Assembly (NCBI RefSeq): GCF_029814935.1
Contig: NZ_CP104582.1
Location: 4,092,001 to 4,156,000, forward strand
Origin: Pseudomonas sp. GD03919
GTDB lineage: Bacteria; Pseudomonadota; Gammaproteobacteria; Pseudomonadales; Pseudomonadaceae
DNA length: 64,000 bases
Reading direction: 5' to 3'
The notes beneath the pieces were generated by a model, which was not told the DNA's origin, did no database searches, and saw only the letters and a list, made by a program, of their open reading frames with translations. The position numbers were made by a program, and so were the translations under genes. Numbering within the stretch: the first letter of the stretch is position 1; each line of letters opens with the position of its first letter. Below are positions 27,316 through 36,904 of this stretch, piece by piece.

Positions 27316-28260
27316 ATGAAAACGATCAAGACCACCGCCGCCATCGGCCTGCTGTCCTGCGCACTGATGCAGGGCGCCATGGCCGCCGAGCCGGCCAGTT
27401 GCAAACAAGTGCGTTTCGCCGAGATCGGCTGGGCCGACATCGCCGCCACCACCGGCGTGGCCATGACCCTGGCCGAAGGCCTGGGCTATCAGCCGCGCAA
27501 GATCATGGCCTCGGTGCCTATCGCCTTTACCGGCGTGAAGAACGGTCAGATCGACGCTTTCCTCGGCTACTGGGCACCGTCGATGGACTCGGTGATCGAG
27601 CCCTTCCTCAAGGACGGTGGCGTCAAGGTGCTGGAGAAAGCCAACCTCGAAGGCGCCAAGTACACCCTGGCGGTGCCCACCTACGCGGCAGAGGCCGGCC
27701 TGAAGAGCTTCCAGGACATCGCCAAGTTTAAGGATCAGCTGGGCGGCAAGATCTATGGCATCGAGCCGGGTAACGACGGCAATCTGCTGATCGACGGCAT
27801 GATCAAGAACAACCAGTTCGACCTCGGCGACTTCCGCATGGTCGAGTCCAGCGAAGCCGGCATGCTGGTGCAGGTGTCGCGCGCGATCAAGAAGAAAGAG
27901 CCGGTGGTCTTCCTCGGCTGGGCGCCGCACCCAATGAATACCCAGTACGACATCACCTACCTGTCCGGTGGTGACGATGTGTTTGGCCCCGACTACGGCG
28001 CGGCCAAGGTTTACACCGTGGTGCCGCCGGATTACGAAGCGCGCTGCGCCAACGTCGGCAAACTGCTGAACAACCTGCAGTTCACTGTCGAAATCGAAAG
28101 CCAACTGATGGAAAAGGTGCTGGAAAAGGAAAACCCGCAGACCGTCGCCAAGGAATGGATCAAGGCCAACCCGGCGATCCTCGACCAGTGGCTGAGCGGC
28201 GTGACCACCTTCGACGGCCAGGACGGCGTTGCCGCCGTGAAAAAACACGTAGGGCTGTAA
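27316..28260 (+). CDS. cbcX: Periplasmic choline-binding protein CbcX
   Basis: A 314-residue ChoX-type binding protein located 30 bases after cbcW. It has a signal peptide (MKTIKTTAAIGLLSCALMQG, cleaved after AMA) and the landmarks IGWADIAATTGVAM, FLGYWAPSMD, LGGKIYGIEPGNDGN, SSEAGML, FLGWAPHPMN and YLSGGDDVFGPDYGAAK. Two cysteines (SCKQ, RCAN) could form a disulfide as in ChoX. By position and sequence it is the CbcX component that in P. aeruginosa and P. syringae favours choline. Confidence 0.93.
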   Translation: MKTIKTTAAIGLLSCALMQGAMAAEPASCKQVRFAEIGWADIAATTGVAMTLAEGLGYQPRKIMASVPIAFTGVKNGQIDAFLGYWAPSMDSVIEPFLKDGGVKVLEKANLEGAKYTLAVPTYAAEAGLKSFQDIAKFKDQLGGKIYGIEPGNDGNLLIDGMIKNNQFDLGDFRMVESSEAGMLVQVSRAIKKKEPVVFLGWAPHPMNTQYDITYLSGGDDVFGPDYGAAKVYTVVPPDYEARCANVGKLLNNLQFTVEIESQLMEKVLEKENPQTVAKEWIKANPAILDQWLSGVTTFDGQDGVAAVKKHVGL

Positions 28261-28277
28261 CCAGCCACGACCCGATT

Positions 28278-28304
28278 CGGGCTCGCCCCTAGGCGGCGAG
28301 CCCG
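28278..28304. terminator. GC-rich hairpin after cbcX
   Basis: CGGGCTCGCC and GGCGAGCCCG form a 10-bp stem 18 bases after the cbcX stop. There is no T tract, so it may be a partial terminator or a stabiliser that sets different expression of the next binding protein. Confidence 0.5.
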
Positions 28305-28467
28305 GACACCTCCCCAACAACCACTAGCGGCTGCTTTCTGGCCGTGACGGGGAGGCTTTGCCCGCGAACCGGCAATCTGCTGCGCAATACGGATTCGCAA
28401 GGCCCGCAATGAGAACGAGCCAGTCAACGATCTTGCAACTGCCACTCACTGATGGAGCACAACAACT

Positions 28468-29319
28468 ATGCGCGTACTCAAGCAACTCTGCCTCGGCGCT
28501 GCCGCCCTGGCCATCGGCATGGGCAGCGCCCTGGCCGCCGACAAACCCACCCTGAAAATCGGCTACGTCAACGGCTGGGACGACAGCGTCGCCGTCACCC
28601 ATGTCGCCGGTGAAATTTTGCACAGCAAACTCGGCTACACGGTCGAACTGAAGCCGGTCGAACCCGCCATCATGTGGCAGGGCGTGGCCCGAGGCGACCT
28701 CGATGCCACTCTCTCCGCCTGGCTGCCGGCCACCCACGGCGAGTACTTCGACAAGCTCAAGGACAAGGTGGAAATCCTCGGTACCAACTACTCCGGTGCC
28801 AAGATCGGCCTGATCGTGCCGGACTACGTCGAAGCCAAGACCATCGAAGACCTGGAAAAATACGCCAAGGACTTCGACGGCAAGATCACCGGCATCGATG
28901 CCGGTGCCGGCGTGATGCGCCGCACTGAAGACGCCATCAAGGCATACAACCTGGCCAGCATCAAGCTGATGCCCAGCTCCGGCCCGGCCATGGCCACCGC
29001 CCTGACCCGGGCCGAGAAAGCACAGAAGCCCATCGTGGTCACCGGCTGGATTCCGCACTGGATGTTCGCCAAATGGAAACTGCGCTTCCTCGAAGATCCG
29101 AAGAAAGTCTTCGGCGATGACGAACGCGTCGACACCGCGGCCAACCCGCAGTTGAAGGACAAGGCGGCCGACGCTGCCGCCTTCCTTGCCAAGCTGTCCT
29201 GGAGTGGCGAAGAAGTCGGTTCGGTGATGCTGGCCATTCGTGAAGGTGCCAAGCCGGGTCAGGCGGCCAAGGACTGGATCGCGGCCAACCCGGAGCGCGT
29301 CGCCGAGTGGCTGAAATAA
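28468..29319 (+). CDS. Periplasmic glycine-betaine (or carnitine)-type binding protein
   Basis: A 283-residue OpuAC/ProX-type binding protein, unlike the two ChoX-type proteins upstream. Signal peptide MRVLKQLCLGAAALAIGMGS (cleaved after ALA). Landmarks: IGYVNGWDDSVAVTHVAGEI, TLSAWLPATHGEYFDKL, GIDAGAGVMRRTEDAI and VVTGWIPHWMFAKWKLRFLE; the tryptophans are the likely cage for the quaternary ammonium head. It resembles the betaine-binding BetX or carnitine-binding CaiX that share the Cbc core in other pseudomonads; I cannot tell which. It lies between cbcX and betI, 200 bases after cbcX. Confidence 0.88.
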   Translation: MRVLKQLCLGAAALAIGMGSALAADKPTLKIGYVNGWDDSVAVTHVAGEILHSKLGYTVELKPVEPAIMWQGVARGDLDATLSAWLPATHGEYFDKLKDKVEILGTNYSGAKIGLIVPDYVEAKTIEDLEKYAKDFDGKITGIDAGAGVMRRTEDAIKAYNLASIKLMPSSGPAMATALTRAEKAQKPIVVTGWIPHWMFAKWKLRFLEDPKKVFGDDERVDTAANPQLKDKAADAAAFLAKLSWSGEEVGSVMLAIREGAKPGQAAKDWIAANPERVAEWLK

Positions 29320-29396
29320 GCACCGACGCGTAACGCCTCAAAGCGGGCTGCGGCCTAATGCCGATCAGTTAAGCGCCCGACTGGCTACGATCAGTC

Positions 29397-29492
29397 GCCC
29401 CCTCGCCCCTCTGGGGAGAGGGGTAAATGGCCGTTTTGCGGTATTGCGGCCCTCTCCCCCAACCCCTCTCCCGTAAACGGGAGAGGGGAGCC
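29397..29492. repeat. REP-type inverted pair, CCCTCTCCC/GGGAGAGGG family, copy 2
   Basis: CCCCTCTGGGGAGAGGGG (29405-29422) and CCCCTCTCCCGTAAACGGGA followed by GAGGGG (29463-29488), in the gap between the betaine-type binding protein and betI. It is flanked by another inverted pair, GATCAGTTAAG near 29364 and CTTAACTGACTG near 29507. It may terminate the transporter transcript before the betI promoter. Confidence 0.8.
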
Positions 29493-29565
29493 AAACGCGT
29501 ACAGCCTTAACTGACTGCTATCAAGCTTCGCCCCGCTTTGTCGTTTCTGCTTGCCTCGCCCTGCA

Positions 29566-29596
29566 ATTGATCGATCAATCAAAATCCGCCTAGACT
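29566..29596 (+). promoter_or_regulatory. betI promoter with overlapping BetI operator
   Basis: ATTGATCGATCAAT (29566-29579) is a perfect 14-base palindrome covering a -35 box TTGATC (29567-29572). An 18-base spacer leads to the -10 box TAGACT (29591-29596), about 30 bases before the betI ATG. The near-identical site before betB supports autoregulation by the choline-responsive repressor BetI, as known in E. coli. Confidence 0.78.
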
Positions 29597-29625
29597 GCGC
29601 CCTCCTGTCCCCCATGGAGAGCCCG

Positions 29626-30216
29626 ATGCCCAAGGTCGGCATGCAGCCCATTCGTCGTTCGCAACTGATTGCCGCCACCCTGGAAGCCGTCGACCAGGTC
29701 GGCATGGCCGATGCCAGCATCGCCTACATCGCCCGTCTGGCCGGGGTTTCCAACGGCATCATCAGTCACTACTTCAAGGACAAGAACGGCCTGCTCGAAG
29801 CCACCATGCGCCACCTGATGCAGGCACTGCGCGATGCCGTGGCCGAACGACGCCAGGCGCTGAGCGACGACAGCCCGCGCGCCCACCTGCGCGCGATGAT
29901 CGACGGCAACTTCGACGACAGCCAGGTCAGCGGCCCGGCGATGAAAACCTGGCTGGCGTTCTGGGCCAGCAGCATGCACCAGCCCGCCCTGCGCCGGCTG
30001 CAACGGGTCAATGACCACCGCCTCTATTCCAACCTGTGCGGCCAGTTCCACCGCGCGCTGCCGCAAGACCAGGCACGCCAGGCCGCCCGCGGCCTGGCCT
30101 CGCTGATCGACGGCCTGTGGCTACGCGGGGCGCTGTCCGGCAAGGCCTTCGACACCGAACAAGCGCGCCGCATCGCCTACGACTACCTCGACCTGCAATT
30201 GGCCAAGGCTCGTTAG
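29626..30216 (+). CDS. betI: BetI, choline-responsive TetR-family repressor
   Basis: BetI represses bet genes until choline is present. ATG 29626 ([20 protein letters not shown]) with GGAGAG upstream gives 196 residues, the BetI length; the longer upstream frame covers the operator and -10 box and is not coding. The N-terminal TetR helix-turn-helix reads [20 protein letters not shown] followed by [15 protein letters not shown]. The C-terminal ligand domain has [20 protein letters not shown]. Separate promoters before betI and betB allow independent control. Confidence 0.94.
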   Translation: MPKVGMQPIRRSQLIAATLEAVDQVGMADASIAYIARLAGVSNGIISHYFKDKNGLLEATMRHLMQALRDAVAERRQALSDDSPRAHLRAMIDGNFDDSQVSGPAMKTWLAFWASSMHQPALRRLQRVNDHRLYSNLCGQFHRALPQDQARQAARGLASLIDGLWLRGALSGKAFDTEQARRIAYDYLDLQLAKAR

Positions 30217-30253
30217 AGGGTTGCCGACGGCAAGGCCTCACGCGCATGACCTT

Positions 30254-30275
30254 GGTGGGCTAAAGCCCACCCTAC
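30254..30275. repeat. REP-type element, GGTGGGCTAAAGCCCACC family, single copy
   Basis: GGTGGGCTAAAGCCCACC then CTAC, identical to the copy at 21330. It follows the betI stop by about 40 bases and may act as a weak terminator. Confidence 0.8.
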
Positions 30276-30340
30276 CCGTTAACGGCTCTACGCAATAACC
30301 GCCTGGCCATGTCGTGATTGGCAGCGCCCTGTCGCTTTTG

Positions 30341-30368
30341 TTGATTGATCGTTCAATTTAAATAAAAT
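30341..30368 (+). promoter_or_regulatory. betBA promoter with BetI operator
   Basis: ATTGATCGTTCAAT (30344-30357) matches the betI operator at 12 of 14 positions. A candidate promoter is TTGATT (30341-30346), 16 bases, TAAAAT (30363-30368), so the operator lies over the -35 box and spacer. betB begins at 30408. Confidence 0.72.
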
Positions 30369-30407
30369 AGGCTGTTCTCTAAGCAGATCGAAGACAGAGG
30401 ACAGCCC

Positions 30408-31880
30408 ATGCCACGTTTCGCCGAACAGCAGCTCTACATCGGTGGCCAGTACGTCGCCGCCAGCAGTGGAGAAACCTTCGACAGCATCAACCCGGCCACC
30501 GGCGAGGTGCTGGCCAAGGTGCAATGCGCCAGCCAGGCAGACGTGGACCGCGCTGTCGACAGCGCCGCCGAGGGGCAAAAGGTATGGGCGGCGATGACCG
30601 CCATGCAGCGCTCGCGCATCCTGCGCAAGGCGGTGGATATCCTCCGTGCGCGCAACGATGAGCTGGCCGAGCTGGAAACCCTCGACACTGGCAAACCGCT
30701 TTCCGAAACCCGCTACGTCGATATCGTCACCGGCGCCGACGTGCTGGAGTACTACGCCGGCCTGATCCCGGCCATCGAGGGTGAGCAGATTCCGCTGCGC
30801 GAGACCTCCTTCGTCTACACCCGTCGCGAACCGCTGGGCGTGGTGGCCGGCATCGGCGCCTGGAACTACCCGATCCAGATTGCCCTGTGGAAGTCCGCCC
30901 CGGCCCTGGCCGCTGGCAACGCGATGATCTTCAAGCCCAGCGAAGTCACCTCGCTGACCGCACTGAAGCTGGCCGAGATCTACACCGAGGCCGGTCTGCC
31001 CGCTGGCGTGTTCAACGTGGTGACCGGGCTGGGCAGCACTGTGGGCCAATGGCTCACCGAGCATCCGGGCATCGAGAAGATTTCCTTCACCGGCGGCACC
31101 GTAACCGGCAAGAAGGTGATGGCCAGTGCCTCCAGCTCCAGCCTCAAGGAAGTGACCATGGAGTTGGGCGGCAAGTCGCCGCTGATCATCTTCGAGGACG
31201 CCGACCTCGACCGCGCCGCCGATATCGCGGTGATGGCCAACTTCTACAGCTCCGGCCAGGTATGCACCAACGGCACCCGCGTGTTCGTGCCGCGCATGCT
31301 GCAGGCGCGTTTCGAGAGCAAGGTGCTGGAGCGGGTCAAACGTATCCGCCTGGGCGATCCGCTGGCTGACGCCACCAACTTCGGCCCGCTGGTGAGCTTC
31401 GCCCATATGGAGCGCGTGCTCGGCTACATCGACAAGGGCCGCAGCGAGGGCGCGCGCCTGCTGATCGGCGGCGCGCGCGTCACCGACGGCGACTACGCCA
31501 AAGGCGCCTACGTCGCCCCCACCGTGTTCACCGACTGCACGGATGCCATGACCATCACCCGCGAGGAAATCTTCGGCCCGATGATGAGCATCCTCATCTA
31601 TGACGACGAGGAAGAAGTGATCCGCCGCGCCAACGACACCACCTACGGCCTGGCCGCCGGCGTGGTGACCCGCGATCTCAATCGCGCGCACCGGGTGATC
31701 CACCAACTGGAAGCCGGCATCTGCTGGATCAACACCTGGGGCGAGTCACCGGCCGAAATGCCGGTGGGCGGCTACAAGCAGTCCGGCGTCGGCCGCGAGA
31801 ACGGCCTGGTCACCCTCGGCCACTACACCCGCATCAAGTCGGTGCAGTTGGAAATGGGCGATTACGCCTCGGTGTTCTGA
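30408..31880 (+). CDS. betB: Betaine-aldehyde dehydrogenase BetB
   Basis: BetB oxidises betaine aldehyde to glycine betaine with NAD(P)+. The 490-residue protein is full length. Cofactor and catalytic parts are visible: [42 protein letters not shown], the catalytic glutamate in [11 protein letters not shown], and the nucleophilic cysteine in [13 protein letters not shown]. It follows its own BetI-controlled promoter and precedes betA. High GC and codon use match the neighbours. Confidence 0.97.
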   Translation: MPRFAEQQLYIGGQYVAASSGETFDSINPATGEVLAKVQCASQADVDRAVDSAAEGQKVWAAMTAMQRSRILRKAVDILRARNDELAELETLDTGKPLSETRYVDIVTGADVLEYYAGLIPAIEGEQIPLRETSFVYTRREPLGVVAGIGAWNYPIQIALWKSAPALAAGNAMIFKPSEVTSLTALKLAEIYTEAGLPAGVFNVVTGLGSTVGQWLTEHPGIEKISFTGGTVTGKKVMASASSSSLKEVTMELGGKSPLIIFEDADLDRAADIAVMANFYSSGQVCTNGTRVFVPRMLQARFESKVLERVKRIRLGDPLADATNFGPLVSFAHMERVLGYIDKGRSEGARLLIGGARVTDGDYAKGAYVAPTVFTDCTDAMTITREEIFGPMMSILIYDDEEEVIRRANDTTYGLAAGVVTRDLNRAHRVIHQLEAGICWINTWGESPAEMPVGGYKQSGVGRENGLVTLGHYTRIKSVQLEMGDYASVF

Positions 31881-31898
31881 CCGCCACCGCCACGCCAG

Positions 31899-31963
31899 GT
31901 AGGAGCGGCCGGGCGGCGCACCGTTTCATCCGCGAAAGGTATCGCGGATAAATCCGCTCCTAC
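31899..31963. repeat. REP-type inverted repeat, GTAGGAGCGG family, copy 1
   Basis: GTAGGAGCGG at 31899 and CCGCTCCTAC ending 31963 enclose a GC-rich centre with ATCCGCGA and TCGCGGAT arms. It follows betB. A relative lies at 45507-45577. Confidence 0.8.
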
Positions 31964-31979
31964 AGAAAGTCGCCGCCCC

Positions 31980-32037
31980 GTAGCCCGGATGCAATCCGGG
32001 AACAGTCACCGCGTTTTCCCGGATCAGAGCCGGGCAA
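31980..32037. repeat. REP-type inverted repeat, GTAGCCCGGATGCAATCCGG family, copy 3
   Basis: Left arm GTAGCCCGGATGCAATCCGG is perfect; the right arm CCGGATCAGAGCCGGGC has drifted. It ends 11 bases before betA, next to the GAGGAG ribosome site. Confidence 0.8.
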
Positions 32038-32048
32038 CAGGAGGAGCC

Positions 32049-33746
32049 ATGACCCAGGAATTCGACTACATCATCATCGGCGCCGGCTCGGCCGGTAATG
32101 TGCTGGCCACTCGCCTGACCGAGGATGCCGACGTCAGCGTGTTGCTGCTCGAAGCCGGCGGCCCGGACTACCGCCTGGACTTTCGCACCCAGATGCCCGC
32201 TGCCCTGGCCTTCCCCCTGCAGGGCCGGCGCTACAACTGGGCCTACGAAACCGAGCCAGAGCCGTACATGAACAACCGCCGCATGGAGTGCGGGCGCGGC
32301 AAGGGGCTGGGCGGCTCATCGCTGATCAACGGCATGTGCTACATCCGTGGCAACGCCATGGACTTCGACAACTGGGCCACGGCCAAGGGCCTGGAAGACT
32401 GGAGCTACCACGACTGCCTGCCCTACTTCCGCAAGGCGGAAAGCCGCGACATCGGGCCCAACGACTACCACGGCGGCGACGGCCCGGTCAGCGTGACCAC
32501 GCCCAAGGTCGGCAACAACCCACTGTTCCACGCCATGATCGAGGCCGGCGTGCAGGCCGGTTACCCACGTACCGATGACCTCAACGGCTACCAGCAGGAA
32601 GGCTTCGGCCCAATGGATCGCACGGTGACCCCGCAAGGCCGGCGTGCCAGTACCGCGCGCGGCTATCTGGATCAGGCTCGGGCACGCGCGAATCTGACCA
32701 TCGTGACCCACGCCACCACCGACCGCATCCTCTTCGATGGCAAGCGCGCCAGCGGCGTCAGCTATCTGGTCGGCAACGCCAACAACGCCACGGTCGCCCA
32801 CGCCCGCCGTGAAGTACTGCTGTGCGCCGGCGCCATCGCCTCGCCGCAGATCCTGCAGCGCTCCGGCGTCGGCCCAGCCGCCCTGCTGCGCGAACTCGAC
32901 ATCCCGGTGGTGCAGGATCTGCCCGGCGTCGGCGAGAACCTGCAGGATCACCTCGAGCTCTACCTGCAGTACGCCTGCAAGGAGCCGGTGTCGATTTTCC
33001 CGGCGACCAAATGGTGGAACCAGCCGGCCATCGGTGCCAACTGGCTGTTTCGCGGTAAAGGCCTGGGCGCCAGCAACCAGTTCGAGGCTGGCGGCTTCAT
33101 TCGCAGCCGCGAGGAGTTCGCCTGGCCCAACATCCAGTACCACTTCCTGCCGGTGGCGATCAATTACAACGGCAGCAAGGGCGTGCAGGAACACGGCTTC
33201 CAGGCGCACATGGGCTCGATGCGCTCGCCGAGCCGTGGCCGCATTCGCCTCAAATCCCGCGACCCGCACGCGCACCCGAGCATCCTGTTCAACTACATGA
33301 GCCATGAGCAGGACTGGCAGGAATTCCGCGACGGCATCCGCATCACCCGCGAGATCATGGCCCAACCGGCCCTGGACCAGTATCGTGGCCGCGAAATCAG
33401 CCCCGGCGCACATGTACAGAGCGATGCCGAGCTGGATGACTTCATCCGCAACCATGCCGAGACCGCCTATCACCCGTCCTGCTCATGCAAGATGGGTGAG
33501 GACGAGATGGCGGTGGTCGATGGCCAGGGCCGCGTGCATGGCCTGCAGGGGCTGCGCGTGGTGGATGCGTCGATCATGCCGGAGATCATCACCGGCAACC
33601 TCAACGCCACCACCATCATGATGGCGGAGAAGATCGCCGACCGCATTCGCGGACGCCAGCCGCTGCCGCGCAGTAACGCACCCTATTTTGTCGCCGGTGA
33701 GCGGCCGGCGCGCGGGCAAGCTCAGCGGTCAGTGTCTGTGGCCTGA
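32049..33746 (+). CDS. betA: Choline dehydrogenase BetA
   Basis: BetA is the membrane-associated FAD enzyme that oxidises choline to betaine aldehyde (and on to betaine). ATG 32049 follows GAGGAG; the upstream in-frame stretch is repeat DNA. The 565 residues are of GMC type: FAD motif [21 protein letters not shown] signature [20 protein letters not shown], and active-site histidine in [13 protein letters not shown]. The order betI-betB-betA is that of other pseudomonads; two repeats separate betB and betA, so the downstream gene may be transcribed less. Confidence 0.96.
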   Translation: MTQEFDYIIIGAGSAGNVLATRLTEDADVSVLLLEAGGPDYRLDFRTQMPAALAFPLQGRRYNWAYETEPEPYMNNRRMECGRGKGLGGSSLINGMCYIRGNAMDFDNWATAKGLEDWSYHDCLPYFRKAESRDIGPNDYHGGDGPVSVTTPKVGNNPLFHAMIEAGVQAGYPRTDDLNGYQQEGFGPMDRTVTPQGRRASTARGYLDQARARANLTIVTHATTDRILFDGKRASGVSYLVGNANNATVAHARREVLLCAGAIASPQILQRSGVGPAALLRELDIPVVQDLPGVGENLQDHLELYLQYACKEPVSIFPATKWWNQPAIGANWLFRGKGLGASNQFEAGGFIRSREEFAWPNIQYHFLPVAINYNGSKGVQEHGFQAHMGSMRSPSRGRIRLKSRDPHAHPSILFNYMSHEQDWQEFRDGIRITREIMAQPALDQYRGREISPGAHVQSDAELDDFIRNHAETAYHPSCSCKMGEDEMAVVDGQGRVHGLQGLRVVDASIMPEIITGNLNATTIMMAEKIADRIRGRQPLPRSNAPYFVAGERPARGQAQRSVSVA

Positions 33747-33964
33747 TCACAACCGAGCAGTTGCGCTCCCCCCTCGCGAGTGAATACGCCCAGTCTCTGC
33801 AGGCGCGTGTTCATTCGCCCTTTTACAGCGCCGACGCCCGCCCATTACGCAGATAACACCAGGCTTGCTGCTCCAGCCAGGCTTCTGCCGGTGCCAGCCG
33901 GTTCGACGCCTGCGTGGCGTTGTGAATTTATTTACGGCGCTGCCGCCGAACGAGGGCATAGCCA

Positions 33965-33989
33965 GCGATAATGGCGTACAGGTTATCGC
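33965..33989. promoter_or_regulatory. Inverted repeat before the MFS gene, possible operator
   Basis: GCGATAA (33965-33971) and TTATCGC (33983-33989) form an interrupted palindrome 24 bases before ATG 34013. It could be an operator or hairpin in the leader of the transporter. The rest of the 266-base gap holds nothing I can name. Confidence 0.4.
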
Positions 33990-34012
33990 CGCTAACCACT
34001 GCCGGACGCCGC

Positions 34013-35437
34013 ATGCAGACCAGCCTCCCGTCGCTCGACCCACGCACCGCCCGCCTGCTGCCCTGGATCGTCGCCATCGCCTTCTTCATGCAGACGCTGG
34101 ACGGCACCATCCTCAACACCGCGCTGCCGGCCATGGCCGGCGATCTCAACGAAGACCCGCTGCGCATGCAGTCGGTGGTGATTGCCTACATGCTCACGGT
34201 GGCCCTGCTGATTCCCGCCTCGGGCTGGATTGCCGACCGCTTCGGCACGCGGCGCATCTTCTTCGGCGCCATCGCCCTGTTCAGCCTCGGCTCGCTGCTC
34301 TGCGCACTGGCGGAGTCGCTGAGCATGCTGATTGGCGCACGGGTCATCCAAGGCCTCGGCGGCGCACTGATGATGCCGGTCGGGCGCCTGGTGGTGCTGC
34401 GCGCCTATCCGCGTTCGGAGCTGGTGCGGATCATGAGCTTCATCACCCTGCCCGGCCTGCTCGGCCCGCTGATCGGCCCGAGCCTGGGCGGCTGGCTGGT
34501 GGAAGTGGCCAGTTGGCACTGGATCTTCCTGATCAACCTGCCGGTGGGGCTGCTCGGCTGCTGGGCGGTACATCGGCATATGCCGGATCTGCGCGGGCCG
34601 GAACGCAGCCGTTTCGACAGCGTCGGGTTCCTGCTGTTCGGCGCCGCCATGCTGCTGATCACCGTGGCCCTCGAAGGGCTCGGTGAGCTGCACCTGCCGA
34701 CCATGCGCGTGGTGCTGCTGTTGCTCGGCGGCATGGCCTGCCTGGCCGCTTACTGGCTGCGCGCCGGGCGCATCGAGCACCCCTTGTTCGCCCCGTCGCT
34801 GTTCCACACCCGCAGCTTCGCCGTGGGCATCATCGGCAACCTCTTCGCTCGCCTTGGCAGCGGCGCACTGCCCTTTCTCACGCCGCTACTGCTGCAACTG
34901 GCGATGGGCTATTCGCCCGCCCAGGCCGGCATGAGCCTGATCCCTCTGGCACTGGCCGCCATGGCGGCCAAACCGCTGGCCAGGCCGCTGATCGAACGCC
35001 TTGGCTACCGCAATATCCTGACCGGCAATACCCTGCTGCTCGGCGCCCTGATCGCCAGCCTGGCCCTGGTCGACGGCGACACCTCGACGCTGCAACTGAT
35101 CATCCAGCTCAGCCTGATCGGCGCCTGCAACTCGCTGCAGTTCACCGCGATGAACACCGTGACCCTGATCGATCTGGATGACCGCGAAGCCAGCAGCGGC
35201 AACAGCCTGCTGTCGGTGGTGGTGCAGTTGGCGATGGGCCTTGGCGTGGCCTCGGCGGCGGCGCTGCTCAGCGGCTTCAGCCGTGAACTGGGCGACAGCG
35301 GGCAGGTGCTGCAGGCGTTCCAGGCCACCTACCTGTGCGTGGGTGTGCTGTCGATGCTGGCCGCCGCGATCTTCCTGCAACTGGATGGGCAGGATGGCCG
35401 TGGTCGGCGCAACATCGAGGTTTCAGCGGACGAATGA
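34013..35437 (+). CDS. MFS drug/H+ antiporter of the DHA2 (14-helix) family
   Basis: A 474-residue inner-membrane transporter. It starts at MQTSLPSLDPRTARLLPW; a longer frame to 33971 would read through the inverted repeat. Family motifs are LDGTILNTALPAMAGDL in helix 1 (the DHA2 motif D1), GWIADRFGTRRIFFGAIALF in loop 2-3, RVIQGLGGALMMPVGRLVVL in helix 4, and LPGLLGPLIGPSLGGWLVE in helix 5. It is similar to MdtD-like exporters. Substrate is unknown. It follows betA but with its own leader, and DbpA comes next. Confidence 0.88.
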   Translation: MQTSLPSLDPRTARLLPWIVAIAFFMQTLDGTILNTALPAMAGDLNEDPLRMQSVVIAYMLTVALLIPASGWIADRFGTRRIFFGAIALFSLGSLLCALAESLSMLIGARVIQGLGGALMMPVGRLVVLRAYPRSELVRIMSFITLPGLLGPLIGPSLGGWLVEVASWHWIFLINLPVGLLGCWAVHRHMPDLRGPERSRFDSVGFLLFGAAMLLITVALEGLGELHLPTMRVVLLLLGGMACLAAYWLRAGRIEHPLFAPSLFHTRSFAVGIIGNLFARLGSGALPFLTPLLLQLAMGYSPAQAGMSLIPLALAAMAAKPLARPLIERLGYRNILTGNTLLLGALIASLALVDGDTSTLQLIIQLSLIGACNSLQFTAMNTVTLIDLDDREASSGNSLLSVVVQLAMGLGVASAAALLSGFSRELGDSGQVLQAFQATYLCVGVLSMLAAAIFLQLDGQDGRGRRNIEVSADE

Positions 35438-35486
35438 GCGGGCCTGCTACACTGCCGCCCTGTTTCGCCACCCCCGAGCACTTGCC

Positions 35487-36863
35487 GTGACCGCTACCGC
35501 CTTCGCCAGCCTGCCAATCTCTGCCGCCATGCAGGCCAACCTTGCCGCCATCGGCTATGCCGAAATGACGCCGATCCAGGCTGCCAGCCTGCCGCTGATC
35601 CTCAAGGGTCGCGACCTCATTGCCCAGGCCAAGACCGGCAGTGGCAAGACCGCGGCCTTCGGCATTGGCCTGCTGCACCCGCTCAACCCGCGTTACTTCG
35701 GCTGCCAGGCGCTGGTGCTGTGCCCGACCCGCGAACTGGCCGACCAGGTGGCCAAGGAAATTCGCCGCCTGGCCCGCGCCACCGATAACGTCAAGGTGCT
35801 CACGCTCTGCGGTGGCGTACCGTTCGGCCCGCAGATCGGCTCGCTGGAACACGGTGCCCATGTCATCGTCGGCACGCCGGGGCGGGTGCAGGAACACCTG
35901 CGCAAGGGCACGCTGAAGGTCGATGGCCTCAACACCCTGGTACTCGACGAAGCCGACCGCATGCTCGACATGGGTTTTATCGACAGCATCGCCGACATCA
36001 TCGAGCAGACCCCGGCACGCCGCCAGACGTTGCTGTTCTCGGCCACCTACCCACCCGCCATCGAGCAGCTCGCCGCGCGCTTCCTGCGCAGCCCCGAGCG
36101 TATCGAAGTGGAGGCGCAGCACGACGACGGGCAGATCGAGCAGCGCTTCTACGAAATAGCGCCGAGCCAGCGTCTGGAGGCCGTCAGCACCCTGCTGCGG
36201 CATTTTCGCAAGCAACCGGCGGTTGCCTTTTGTGCCACCCGCCAGCAATGCGACGAACTGGCCGCACAACTGGAGGCCGAGAAAATTTCCGCCGCGGCCC
36301 TGCATGGTGACCTGGAGCAACGCGAACGTGATCAGGTGCTGGCATTGTTCGCCAATCGTAGCCTGAGTGTTCTGGTGGCCACCGATGTCGCCGCGCGCGG
36401 TCTGGATATTGCGGGTCTGGAAATGGTGATCAACGTCGAACTGTCGCGCGATGCCGAAGTGCATATCCACCGTATCGGCCGCAGTGGTCGCGCCGGCGAG
36501 AAGGGCCTGGCCCTGAGCCTGGTGGCGCCGGCCGAAGCCAGCCGTGCCCAGACCATCGAAACCCTGCAGGGCAAGACACTGGCCTGGTATCCGCTGCCTG
36601 CTGCCAGGTCAGCGGGCGAGCCGCTGCTGCCACCCATGCACACGCTGTGCATCGGTGCCGGACGCAAGGATAAACTGCGCCCCGGCGATATCCTCGGCGC
36701 CCTGACCGGCGACGCGGGCATTTCCGGCGATCAGGTCGGCAAAATCACCCTGTTCGACTACCAGGCCTATGTCGCCGTCGAACGCGACGTCGCCCGCCAG
36801 GCGCTCAAGCGCCTCACTGAAGGCAAGATCAAGGGTAGAACGCTGCGTGTGCGTCTATTGTAA
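35487..36863 (+). CDS. dbpA: ATP-dependent RNA helicase DbpA
   Basis: DbpA is a DEAD-box helicase that acts at hairpin 92 of 23S rRNA during 50S assembly. The chosen start is GTG 35487, giving 458 residues (E. coli 457); an earlier frame overlaps the MFS gene. Motifs in order: Q-motif MTPIQAASLP, motif I AKTGSGKTAA, PTRELADQ, TPGRVQEH, DEAD as VLDEADRMLDMGF, SAT, ATDVAARGLDI and HRIGRSGRAG. The C-terminal specificity domain reads TLCIGAGRKDKLRPGDILGA, typical of DbpA. Confidence 0.95.
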   Translation: MTATAFASLPISAAMQANLAAIGYAEMTPIQAASLPLILKGRDLIAQAKTGSGKTAAFGIGLLHPLNPRYFGCQALVLCPTRELADQVAKEIRRLARATDNVKVLTLCGGVPFGPQIGSLEHGAHVIVGTPGRVQEHLRKGTLKVDGLNTLVLDEADRMLDMGFIDSIADIIEQTPARRQTLLFSATYPPAIEQLAARFLRSPERIEVEAQHDDGQIEQRFYEIAPSQRLEAVSTLLRHFRKQPAVAFCATRQQCDELAAQLEAEKISAAALHGDLEQRERDQVLALFANRSLSVLVATDVAARGLDIAGLEMVINVELSRDAEVHIHRIGRSGRAGEKGLALSLVAPAEASRAQTIETLQGKTLAWYPLPAARSAGEPLLPPMHTLCIGAGRKDKLRPGDILGALTGDAGISGDQVGKITLFDYQAYVAVERDVARQALKRLTEGKIKGRTLRVRLL

Positions 36864-36904
36864 GGCTGATATAAAGAATCAAACGGCCTGGGCCGGAGTT
36901 ACCC

